DNA of 64,000 nucleotides from Solen grandis (Eukaryota; Mollusca; Bivalvia; Adapedonta; Solenidae), in the NCBI GenBank assembly GCA_021229015.1, contig CM037783.1, forward strand, positions 10,487,324-10,551,323, read 5' to 3'. The notes beneath the pieces were generated by a model. It had not been told where the DNA came from. It did not search any database and worked only from the letters and a program-made list of their open reading frames with translations. The position numbers and the translations under genes were made by a program. Numbering within the stretch: the stretch's first letter is position 1; every line of letters starts with the position of its first letter. Below, piece by piece: positions 1 through 12,900 of the stretch.

Positions 1-300
1 TAACCAGGAATTTCTAAGTTCACAAAGGGGAATAATTCAGTAAAAATCCATGCTAGAGTTTTTGGTCTTGGACAATGGCCTACAATTATGACCCCGAAGA
101 CATTTGTGAAGTTTCAAGTAAATACCTTTGGTGGTTGTGCAGTTTGAATTTGCACGCATAATCTTACCCAGAATTGTTTAAATTCGCAAAGGGGAATAAT
201 TTAAAAAAAATCCATGCTAGAGTTATGGGTCTTGGTGAGTGAGCTACAATTATGATTCCAAATACATTTGTAAAGTTTCAAGTGAATACCTTCGAGGCTT
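1..300. repeat. Two degenerate copies of a ~160-bp repeat
   Basis: The stretch AAAGGGGAATAATT...ATCCATGCTAGAGTT recurs at about 25-60 and 188-222, followed both times by GGTCTTGG, CTACAATTATGA and AAGTTTCAAGT. This is the core-repeat style of the pearl-like elements; the element is cut by the window edge. Confidence 0.6.
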
Positions 301-752
301 GTTCAGACAACATAAGGATATAAAAGGAGTACAAATCTAATAGTTACACCACAAAACGGTCCAACATAATATCTGCAAGAAAATCTATTTCTTAATGACC
401 AACATAAAGTTTCAGCACCCGTTTGAATTACATGACCTGGCTTTATTTGGAGTGTGGTAACATCATGGACATGACCTTACATTGAGATCAAGATTCCTTA
501 AGCTTGGTTGAAGGTCCATCATTCTTTTCCTTCTGTACCCAATTACAATTCAATAATACACAAAACTCATTGCAAATAAAGGCTGCACTTAAGCTTGCTA
601 AAATTGTTGAATCTTCAACTACTAAAACTGAAAAAGAAACAAAGAAAGATGACAGTCTCAGTGTTAGATGGATGGGACAAAGTGAATCCTATATGGTGAG
701 AGCATGAATGAAGCTCCTACCCATGAAAATCATAAAAAAAAACACTACATAC

Positions 753-932
753 CTTTCAGAGTGCATGTTGGTGGGGTACCCATCCAGACAGACTGGTTCC
801 CACAGGAAACTGTCTGTGAGCCAGTCAGCAAGTAACCAGGTGTGGTACACCTGTACCTGGCAACAGAGCCCAGGGTGGTCCCTGAGGACAGGTCTACCTC
901 TCCATGGGCAGATGGGGCCAGTGTTCCACAAC
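753..932 (-). CDS. CCP/Sushi exon 21 (last visible)
   Basis: 180 bp, phase 1-1. Begins (S)[10 protein letters not shown], contains [12 protein letters not shown], ends [13 protein letters not shown] before donor GTATGT. Acceptor TTTTATAG. The gene continues past the left edge of the window. Confidence 0.88.
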
Positions 933-3900
933 CTATAAAAGAAACAAACCAAACTGTCACAAAATATGCTTGTCATGTGCAAGGAAAAAATACAATGAAC
1001 TGCTCATCTGGAAAAATATTCTATTACATAGAGGAAATATCCCAAATGAGCCTTAAGAGCTGGATATTAAACTTGGATAACATAACTATCATGCCTCTTG
1101 GTATTGTGGTTAAAAGAGGTGAACATATGGGTTTTAACAGCAATGATGATCTGGCAAAATTTTGGCCAAAATCATTTCATTTTGCTCAATCTAAAGTTAA
1201 ACTTTAAGGTCACTAACTCAAACATATATCAAATATTAAATGTGATTTAAATGCAATAGAATGCACCTTTTTATTTTAAGTAGTGTAACTTAAAAACTTC
1301 CCCAGTTATTGCTGGGTCAAGTACTAATGACAGTATCATAAATAAAACTATTTTGTGTAATCCAGGTCAACCATTGACAAACCTAATATCCCAGTGTAGT
1401 TATTAGCCTGTAAGACAATTTGAACACATCTGTAAGCACTGTTAAGATTGTATATCATTCTAATCTGTCTTTCTTATCACAGAGGATAATGGTCTAACAA
1501 ATATACATGATGCATGTTGACTTACTGATAAGCACACAGGCTGGAGATTTTCCACTCCATGCTTTCGATCTCTGACACATACGCGTGCCATCTCCTTCCA
1601 GTCGATAACCATAGTTACAAGTATAGGTGGCTGTCTGTCCATCTGGTGTCACATATACTGTCCCATTGAAATGACTGGTCAGAGATCCACAAGCTGAAAG
1701 GTTTGAACTATCAATCAAAATATGATAAGGTATCAGTGCTTCTGCATCTAAATTGAGAAGGTGCTCAAGTAAGACTGCTGACAAAAGTGCTTCACTTTCA
1801 ATTTTGTAAAAATGCAAAAATATATGACATACATGTCTGATTTCAGCAACTGAATTATTTTTGTAGCTGTTTTGGAAATACATTTCCTAAAATAAGGAAA
1901 CAATGCAAGTTTTCATGAATTGGATCTAACTTGTTAACTTTTTTAGCCTAAAATATAGAACTGCAGAAAAAACCCACCCCAAAAAACAAGTTTTAATATG
2001 TAAGTTACGAAATCTTTACCTTCTGTGTTTAAGTGTGACCTTGACATTTGCTCTACAGACCATAATCATGCGTCTGCATAGACTCATCATGCTGAACAAT
2101 TTCATTAAGTTATTTGAAAATTCTTCAAGCCTGAGAAAGTTGCAGTCCAGACAAGGTGTCTATTATACCCTTTTTCTGACCTTCAACCAAAGAGTGACCT
2201 TAACCTCTGACCTATGAACCTGAGTCATGTGCCTGCACATGGTCTGATCATGAACAAATTAACCAAGTTTTCTTAATATATCTCAAATCAATGTATGACA
2301 AAGAAACGGTTCAGAAAAAGACAAGTGAAAAAATCACCAGCTGACTTTTGCCAAATTATTATATAGATTTTCCTGTTGGTAAAAAAAAGCAACCTTGCTT
2401 TGGTTGTGCTCAAGAACATGCAGGCATACCTGTAATGAGACAGGTGGGTGGGTCATCACTCCAAGTGCCATCTTCCTGACATGTGATCATAGGTGTTCCA
2501 ATCAGGCTATGTCCTGTGTCACAAGAGAAATTCGCCATTTGACCATAGTGTGTACCAGACGTGGCGGTCACCATACCATTTGTAGGTCGGGGTGGGGCTC
2601 CACAATCTGAGAGAGTCGGAAATATACAGATGAGGTATCAAGCACAGTATGTGTTTCTATATAACTAGGACAAAGCATCAGATCGATTGTAAATATCAGG
2701 TCATACAGAGACAATTAAATAAAAGCAACAACCTCAGAAGAAAGTGGTCAATGATTTGATCCTCTGGTCTGAAAGAACCAAAATACTAAAATCTTACAGT
2801 CATATGATTAAGTTCTCTGCTTAAGAAGGCAGTGGTAGGCTAATGTAAGTTGGTATGGTATCATGCCACTCATTGGCTTAAGGGAGGCATTTCAAAACCT
2901 TATAAGCAGATCTGTTACAAAGAGCTAATTAAAATGTCCATAACATAAAAATTTAGCTACTGTAATTCATTTAATGCATAGGAAATAAATTTGGCCTGCA
3001 AATGAACAGGATTTGCCAAAAACTATCAAAATCTCGCTATTTCTTGGGCAAAGTTAACCTACCTTTGATGACACACTGTGGGGCAGCTGGTTCCCACTGA
3101 CCAGTAGAAGAGCATGTCCTGGTGTTGTGTCCCAGCAGCCTGTATCCCAGCTGACATGTATATGTAACTGTGGTACCAAACTGGGTACCAGTCTGGCTCA
3201 CCTGTCCATGGCTAGGGCTTGATATAGAACCACAATCTGGATAGAAGCAGGGTAACAGTAAATTATAATCAAAATGGTAAAAAACTAGAATTGTAAGCCA
3301 AAGGCTAACAGATACCCCCACATATCCCATTCACCCCAAACAACCAGACTCAGTGCTTGTGAGCAGTGCTAGTTAATAGCTATTTCACATGAATATGGAA
3401 ATGCAGAGATACAAATAAAACGTGCGTGCATGCATGCCTGTGCGGGCCATTATATATATATACAACAACAGCTGTCAGAGGACTGCACGCTTGACTATTC
3501 AAAATGATTGTTTGTAAATCAAATGAAATCTATTTCAATTCTTGCCCTTCATATACCCTGTACATAATAATAGTCAAAAATGATATACCTTGATAGTCTG
3601 ATACCCCTTAAAATTTTTATGATGTCTAAAATCAATCCCATGCCTAGTTACTTAGACATAAGCACAATAACACTGTGCAAGCAAAACTTTAACCAAAATC
3701 CAAGTTAGAAAAGGGCCATAATTTGCATAAAATTCAGTCCAAAAGTTATCCTCCTTAGTTTTCTGATGCCCCTAAAGACACTCCTTAACTTTCTAGTCAA
3801 TTCCACAAGCTATTTCTGAGATATAAGTTGGATAGTAGCTTGAATGCAAAAATTTAACCAAAATTCTAAGTTAAAAGGGGGTCATAATTTTTAATATGTT

Positions 3901-6900
3901 CCATCAAGTGTTATCTTCCTTTAAAGTATGATACTCCTAAACATATTAAAGATGTTTCAAATCAATCACATGCCTGGATACTGAGATATTAGCATGAAAG
4001 TACCTTGCATGCAAAACTTTAACCAAAATTTCTAAGTTAAAAAGGGCAATAGTTTGTAACATATTCCATCAAAAGTTATCTACCTTGATAGTATGATACT
4101 CCTAAACATATTAAAGATGTTTAAATCAATCCATGCCTGGATACTGAGATATAAGCATGAAGTACTTGCATGCAAAACTTTAACCAAAATTTCTAAGTTA
4201 AAAAGGGGCCATAATTTGTAACATATTCTATCAAGAGTTATCTACCATGAAAGTATGATACCCCTAAACATATTAAAGATGTTTCAAATCAATCCATGCC
4301 TGGATACTGAGATATAAGCATGACAGTATCTTGCATGCAAAACTTTCACCAAAATTTCTAAGTTAAAAAGGGGCCATAATTCATATCAAATTCAGTCAAG
4401 AGTTACCTATCTTGGTTATCTGATGTCCCTGAACATATTTATAAACTTTCAAGTCAATACCATAAATGGTTATTGAGATATAAGGTTGATAGTAATTTGC
4501 ACGCAAAACTTTAACCAAAAGCTGCAACGCCGACGCCGAAGCCAGGGCGACTACAATAGCTCTCATATTCTTCGAATAGTCGAGCTAAAAACCAAGTTCA
4601 ACTGTTTCAAATGTATAGGAAACCAAATCATGATTCAAGGCTGCTGGCTATAGTAAGTCAGGAAATGTATCTATTTTTGTATAAAGTCTGAAGCAGTCGT
4701 AAAGGGGACATATTTGTAAAATTTAATTTAAAAAGGCAATATAATTCAATACAGAGGACAATAACTCCTGCAAAAGTTTATTAATCAAAATGAAAAAAAA
4801 ACTGTCAAAATTGATCAATCAAAATTTATAACAAGAAACACGTCAAATGACAGAAAACTATTTTTAGTAACAGTGACCTTGACCCTTCTGACCTGAAAAT
4901 CTATCCCAATCTTCCTCTTTCCAAAAGGTATCTGTATAAGAAATCTGATCATCGTACCTCACTCCTAAGAGAAGTTATTTGATGGAAACAAAAAATCTAT
5001 TTTCAGTAACAGTAACCTTGACTTAGACCCCTATTGACCTGAAAATCAATCCCAACCTTCCTCTTCCTATAAGTATCTACCTACAAAAAAAGATAATTTT
5101 ACTCATTCTAGCAGGAGATATTTGATGGAACCACATGTTTGTCATCCTAGGCAAGCAAAATCATTTTTATTAACAGTGACCTTGACCCTACTGACCTGGA
5201 AATAATTCCCAATCTTTTTCTACTGATACAGAATCTGCATACAAAATCTGATCATCATACCTCACTCCTAAAAGAAGTTATTTGACGGAAACAAAAAATC
5301 TGTTTTTAGCAACAGTGACCCTCTTCCTATCATCCTGGAAACCAATCCCAGGTGCACAAGTTCCCATAGTAGGAAGGATTCCTGTGAAGTTTCATCAAAA
5401 TTGAAAAAAAATGTGTCTTAGGATAGACAACCCACTTTAGAGCATGAGAGTATAATCTGAAAACTTCTATATAATTACAATTTTCTATCTTTTATACATG
5501 AAAATCTTTATATTTTTATATCTTACAACTGGCAAAAGTTCCCAATCACAAGTGGATGTTTCCTCCACCAAAATATGTCAATATGGATCTATACCAAATT
5601 ACTTAAAAAAAAAAAGGATTTTGCAACTTTGTGTGGGATTCTGACAAAGCTTCATTTATTTCTAAAATATGACTATATCAATGGAAAATGGATTGTCCTA
5701 TTCAAGTTTGAAATCATATGCTTGCTAATCTATAAATAAAGTAGTTAAAATATTAGTATTTAACCCTTTCCCTCATAGAGGAAACCATGAAAAGACCTAT
5801 GCAAACAGCATAAAACCAAATCAGCCTGTGAGTAACTCGCAGGCTGATCAGGTTTTATGCTGTTCGCTGCTCCTCAGTGGTCTGTAAGTGAGGATTTTGT
5901 AATTAAATTTGGTAAGGTTTAACTGTGGTTTTCTGCAGATCAGGCTTTATGTGGTACCTATTGAGTGCGTCAAAATGAGTCTATATGAGGGAAAGGGTTA
6001 AACTGCAGTTGACTAACCAACAGCCTAGCAAGTTAGAGTTATTATCTTGATATTACAAACAGGAATGTTAGTAAAACTGATGCTGAAAGAAGCAGAAATG
6101 AAGCTTCACATGAAGAATCAAGGCATTCTAGACAATGATTACTGATAAATAGTCCAGACAAAAACACAAAGGTCATAACTCTGTTAAAATGAAGCTTTTT
6201 ATTAAGTTTCATTAAAATCCAACCATTGGACTGGAAAAAAGTGGGACAAATCAATGGACAGATGAAACAGCAACTCTATACCGGTACTCCCTGGTTTTTT
6301 TTTTTTTCTGGCATCATAACAATATAGACAAGTAACTGATGTTGCACGCAGCATATGAGTGTAAACACCATTAGGGGACTAATAACTAGTTAATCATGTT
6401 AAAACTGCAATCAAATGTGAAAAAGAACTCATTCTGTGAATTTAATTAATTAATGTTAGATAAAAGTAACTTGTGTAAAATATAATAAGATTTTCAAAGT
6501 TACCTATGTTTGGGTCCACACTAGTAAAGGCAAACATTATTTTCTCTCATAACAATGCATGTATATGTTTTTTTTACCATTATTAATTTCATTTAGGACT
6601 ATCCAATTCCATGTGTGCGAAGTTACAATATGTTACTGCAGGTATGTTACAAGATATTTGTTTCATCTAGCTAATTTCTTATACATTTTTTTTACTATTG
6701 TTGTGCTAATAGGTAAAAGTGACCAATTTTATTCAATACAGTAGTGTTAAGTTAATGCTGAATGTACATTGTAACAAAATGTTCATATATCCATTTAGTA
6801 TAAACTAGAACTATCACTGAAGGTGATTCATACCCCCACCCCCATCTTTGACACAGGATGTATTCACATGACACATAAAACGAATGTTCATACATAGGAT

Positions 6901-9900
6901 TTGGGCTTATAAGCATACAAAAAAAAAATATTATCACTAAAGGTGATCAATACCCACACCGGAAGTCTGTCATGTGTAGGAATACAGTTTCAAAAGATTG
7001 CGTGAGTGAAAGACTACATGTATGTAAGGTTTAAAGTTAGTGTGAGCAATGGTTCAAAAGTTTTGGACAATGCTAAAAAGTTTTGACAGACAGACAGATA
7101 GACATAGAGACACACATACAGACACACAGAAGAAAACAATTTGCCCCCAAGATCTGTAGCTGAGGAGAATAAAAATGCAGTCTAATTATGGTTCACATCC
7201 ATATTTATTGTTTGCAAAAACCTGTCTTTAAGAATTTACATTGTGGTTTTCTTATGCACTGCACTTCCTCTCATCAAGATCAATCTACATATGAAGTTTC
7301 ATCAACCTAGCTACTTTAGTATTGGAGTTATGTCCGGACAAAATCAAAAGATTAAAAATGACAAAGGCAATAACTCCTTTAAAATGCAGAGTTATGGTTC
7401 TTATGCACTGCACTTCCTCTCATCAAGGTCTATCTACCTATGAAGTTTCATCAACATAGGTACAGTAGTTTTGGAGTTATGGTCCGGACAAAATCAAAAG
7501 ATTAAAAATGACAAAGAGCAATAACTCCTTTCAAAATACATGCAGAGTTATGGTTCTTATGCACTGCACTTCCTCTCATCAAGGTCTATCTACCTATGAA
7601 GTTTCATCAACATAGGTACTTTAGTATTGGAGTTATGGTCCGGACAAAATCAAAAGATTAAAAAAAAGGGCAAAACCTTTCAAAATACATGCAGAGTTAT
7701 GGTTCTTATGCACTGCACTTCCTCTCATCAAGGTCTATCTACCTATGAAGTTTCATCAACATAGGTACAGTAGTTTTGGAGAAATGCTCCGGACAAATAT
7801 TTGTAGACCAACCGCCGGACCGACGGACGGACGGACGGACCGACCGACCGACCGACCGACAGGGTGACTCCTATATACCCCCCCAAATTTCATTTGTGGG
7901 GGTATAATAAATACTTAATACTGTATATACTATACTCAAATGTATTTCTTCTATAATAGGAAAAAGTTAACTTGTGACACTCAGATAACATATAACTAGT
8001 TGTTGGCAATGGCTTGCATGGCCTTTGTCTGTGTGAAGAAAAACTGACTGTTGCTGATTCCAATGACCTTGACCCTGACCTACCGACATGTAGCTGTCCC
8101 ACTAACCACCACACAAATGTAGCCATGCTGGCAGCCTCTGATCAGCTGGTACAGGGTACACACATCCGTTGTGCTTGTCACTGTAACAAAACAGTGTCCA
8201 GTGAGCAGCAGTGAGCATTAAAAACCGTCAAATAATTATGAAACAAGGGAAAATAGTTTTAATAGCTGTTTTTTAGTAACTTCAACAATATTAATAATAC
8301 ACAATTTATTTTAGCTTATATTGAAATTATAACCATCTTATTTGGAATCTAAAGCTTATTTTTCTTATTTACATCACTCATACTTTCTGTGATAGTAGGT
8401 TAAGCATTAAAGTTATCAGAAATGTGAAAGTAACTCCATAAAATATCATAGTATGGACAAATTAAATACATTAACTCCAACATAATAACCAATATATGTA
8501 ACTTAAATATAATAAGTAAAACCAGTATATATAAAATCCAAGGCATATTATACATTTCTCTGGCCCAATTTTTCTCACATCTTTATCAATGTAAAATCTA
8601 TTTTTGTACCCTGGTATATCACAAGTTTTCATTCCATGACATTGAAAATATAGGCCATTGTTATTTCTATGTCAGTATTAAACCACAATATTATTAATGA
8701 TAATTTTTCATCATTTTGTCAAATATTTTAAAAACCCAGTTGTCCAGTGTGAAATTTAGATATCAAGAACTGAGTTTATCACCCACTGTTATTTCATACA
8801 GCAAATACACAAGAATCTTCTTAATTAGAGAATAATGGGCTCCTGAGAGTAGAGCTTAAACAAGGCAGTCCAAAGGACAGCTATATCCCCCGTCGCTGAC
8901 AGAGGAGACATGTTTTTCCTCTAATGGAAATTGCCCTGCTTCTGCCAACAATTTGATGTAGTTGACTTATGAAAAACTTTCCGTTGTTCAGAAAATACAG
9001 CATGGAAACAAAAATATCCAGGAATGAACACTGAACCATTAAATGTGACCTTGAACTTGAGCCAACATGACTGTCACCTGTGTTCTGCACATTGCCTCAA
9101 TTTGGTTTATAATTGAGGCAAGTTTCAAGAAAATCATTCAAGGGGTATAGGAGATATGGAGCGAACACGAAATTGAAATGGAAATTGTTCAAACACATAA
9201 CCTTCTAGTGTGACCTTGAGCTTACATGGCTGCCACCTGTGTTCTGCACATCGTCTCAACTAGGTTTACATTGGGGGCAAGTTTCAAGAAAATCCTTCAA
9301 GCGGTATAGGAGATATGGAGCGGACACGAAAACGTTATGGACGGACAGACAGACAGACAGACGGACAGACAGATGAAGGCCATTCCTATAACCCCCTCCC
9401 ACTTCACGGCGGGGGATTAAAAAGTCTGTATTGTTTTACCCTAGTACCCATCATACACAGGTACTTGGGTACCAGGGTATAGTTTTTGCATCAAAAAGAT
9501 TGTACAATGCCAATTTACCACCGATAATAACTAACTATTGAAGTCATGAGTCATTCAAGTTTACCCCAGCCACTGGTACCTGAAGAGTTTCCAATTCTTA
9601 GTCCAAGGGAGGAGGTGGGGGTGTTGAACACAGTCAGCACCTCCCCGGATACCAGGGCCTGTACCATCCGGACCACGCCCCCTACCTGTCTCTCCGAGGC
9701 CAACATTGTCATTGTGAGTTTGACTATCAGACTGCCTTTCCTGTAAAGAAAGACGGTGACTGAGCTTACTTTATCAAGAAACAGAGCAGCTTTAAGAATT
9801 ATTTTTGATTAACATTTATTAGGTGATTAATAAAACAAGAGCTGGACATGAGACAGCACTTGACTGTTTTGAAAGATAGAAGCAAGACATCTACACTGTA

Positions 9901-12900
9901 CTTACTGAAGACTGTGAATGGTAACATCCACCAGACTTGTATCTAGGAATCTTCTGGCAAATTCTTTCAGCTGTAAAGGTGAGACAATTGCTGCATCAGT
10001 AACAAGGAGTAACAAAGAGGTTTTGTTGTGTTCTAGACTGTATTTATATGTACAGTTATTGTAAGCAAATAGTACATTTTTTTTTATCAAATACTATACT
10101 TGTTAATGCTTCTCTTGTATTTTCTTTTAAAGAACTGTTTGAAGAAACACATGAATAAATTACAGTATTGTTACAGTTTATTTACTGTTGCGTCAAGGTC
10201 ATTATACAAGGTGAAGGTCACCCACCACTCTGGCCATCTCCTGGCTGTATCGGATGCTGGTGTTGGGGTCAGTCAGGTTGACCTCTGGTTCCAAGGTCAG
10301 ATTCAGACTCAACAGCAGCTCCAAACTTGACACATCACCTTGATAACCAATGTCAAAATGCATGTACATGCATATGTAAAATGTGCAAAATAAGAAACTC
10401 AGAATTGAGATTTGAATAACGTGAGTAGCACTAATTTCAAAATATCTAAATTTCATTATTTTACTGTGAATATGAGGAAAGGAAAACACTTTATTTTTTT
10501 CTTACAGTTTAAAGAATGACAAACATTATGTTAATATGTAGCAAGTCAACTGTGAAATTATACTAACATGAGTCAAGAGGAAAAGGTGATGTGTTCTTGA
10601 AAACAAAAATGGTGCTTAAGGATTATTTTCATACATATACTCTAACTATGCCCATTTCATACTTTCAATAGGGATTTGAGTATGATACTCAAATTTGAGC
10701 CTGAGATCATTCTTAAGTATTTTCGAGGACACAGGGCCAAGTTGATTTGTCTGAGATCTACACAAACTTAATTATGTGGGCCATTTTTTGAATTGATTAT
10801 TTTGGGTATGGTTCATCTATAAATAAAGAAAAGTTTGTGCAATCCTTATGATTAACCTATAACCTTGAATCACTGACCCTTCACTTGACAGGTGGGTGGG
10901 GCACTGCTCCAGGATCCTGACCCCTGACAGATGAGGGTGGTGGTGCCCACAGCCTCATACTGGCTGTTGCAGGTGAATGTGGCCACAGCTCTGTACAGCG
11001 TGCCACCTCTCTGGTTCACAGTCCCATGATCAGGGGCAGATAACTCACCACAATCTACAAGAAACAACCTCAGCCTTATCTTAACTTCTGCATTAGCAAT
11101 CTTAATCAACTTTTGAAACACGGTATGTACATGGCAAAAATTTCTAAATTTAAGATCAAGACATCTTAAGTAATTAGTAATTTATTGTTAATACTTATAA
11201 ACACTTTATATTTATACAACACTGCTTCGGATCCTATGGAAATAGTCCTAGCTCTTATTTTCTGTAATCTAAAATATTACAGAACTTAAGTGTATGAAAC
11301 TCTCTGACAAAAAAATCTACAAGTGTTAAAATAAATATATAAATTCCATGACCAACCAAATTTTGACTAATTTCAAGCTGAGTGAAAGTTCCAGATATAC
11401 TTTTCACTATGCTTCATTCTGACACTCATTCTGGATACATATGGCCAATCATTTGTTCTCTCTAGCAACGTATATAGAGCCAATTATAGCCACATAAGTA
11501 CCAATTAGAGCCACAAAAGAGCAAATGGAATGAATGACATCAAATGAAATTTACTGTTACCTATTGTTCCTATAGTCACATAAGTATCTATTTGTGACGA
11601 ACAGACAGACGGACGACCTCTGCTTACAGCAGGTGACACAAAAAGTCTAGTAACTTATGAACTTTCTTCTATAGAGTTAATTCGATAATATCCACAAATG
11701 AACAAATTTTAAATGAAATAATATTATAATATTTAAGTATCTTTATTTTAAGTTTGTTGTGACTTAGGTGTTTGAACTTTACATTGAGATAAAATGTCAA
11801 CCTGGTGTACTAGTCTATGTTGCCAGTTTTCTCAATTTTGCTAAGGAAATTACTGCATATCAGATCTGTGTATGATTTCAGAATCAATATTACTTACTTT
11901 TCTTCACACACTGTGTAGCATTCCCTGACCAGGCCCCATTCTCTTGACACAGTCTGTTATGGGAACCAACCATTACAAAGCCTCTACCACAGTGATAGGT
12001 GGCTGTGTCCTTGTACTGGGTACCAGTTAGTGTCACATAACCATAGACTGGGTCCTGTAGCCAGCCACAATCTAACAGATAGACAATAAAACTATTACAA
12101 AGATAGGTGCAAAGAAATTCATAATTTATTTATGTACAATACAAAATCAATCACAAATGTCAATGTTTCAATTCTGTTGTAAATTCAACATCTGCAAAGA
12201 AAAGGCTGCAAAAAATTATAAGTTTATAACAAAATCTGAATCCATTTTAATAACATGACATGAAAGGAACATTCATCTATGACCAACTTTTGGTTTTCTC
12301 CGGAATGAAACAGAGCCAACGATGGGGCATCTTAAGTGGTAAAGAGGGAAAAAGTACAGAAATATGTCTGGCACAAAATGTTGGTCATAAATCCCTATAA
12401 TCATTACCTAACTATGTATAGTGATTTATGACAGAACCCTTTAATTAAAGCATATTACCTGTTTTGGTACACCTAGGTTCAGTTCCTCCCCAGTGGCCCC
12501 CTGCAGTACAGACTCTGAGTGGGGAGCCAGACAAGATGTAGCCCATATTACAGCTGTAGATGGCTGTCTGTCCGTATGTGGTCCCGCCAGCTGTGTCCAC
12601 ACTACCAGAACTAATGTTGTTAAGTAGGCCACAATCTGACAGGGTTAAGGAAAAAATGAAAAATGAAACAACTTTGCTTTCATTTCCAGATTTCTTTAAA
12701 TTAACTCAATGAGAGAACCACTGATAATGATATTGAATAAAACAGTTAACTGCAATTATTTTGCAAATACTTGTGAACAATAATTAAACCTTTCCCTCAT
12801 ATATACTCATTTTGACGCACTCAATAGGTATCACATAAAGCCTGATCTGCAGAAAACCACAGTTAAACCTTACCAAATTTAATTACAAATCCTCATTTCC

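Noticed and set aside
842..1207. 121-codon plus-strand ORF
   Set aside because: Its first part is the complement of CCP exon 21 and the rest is intronic.
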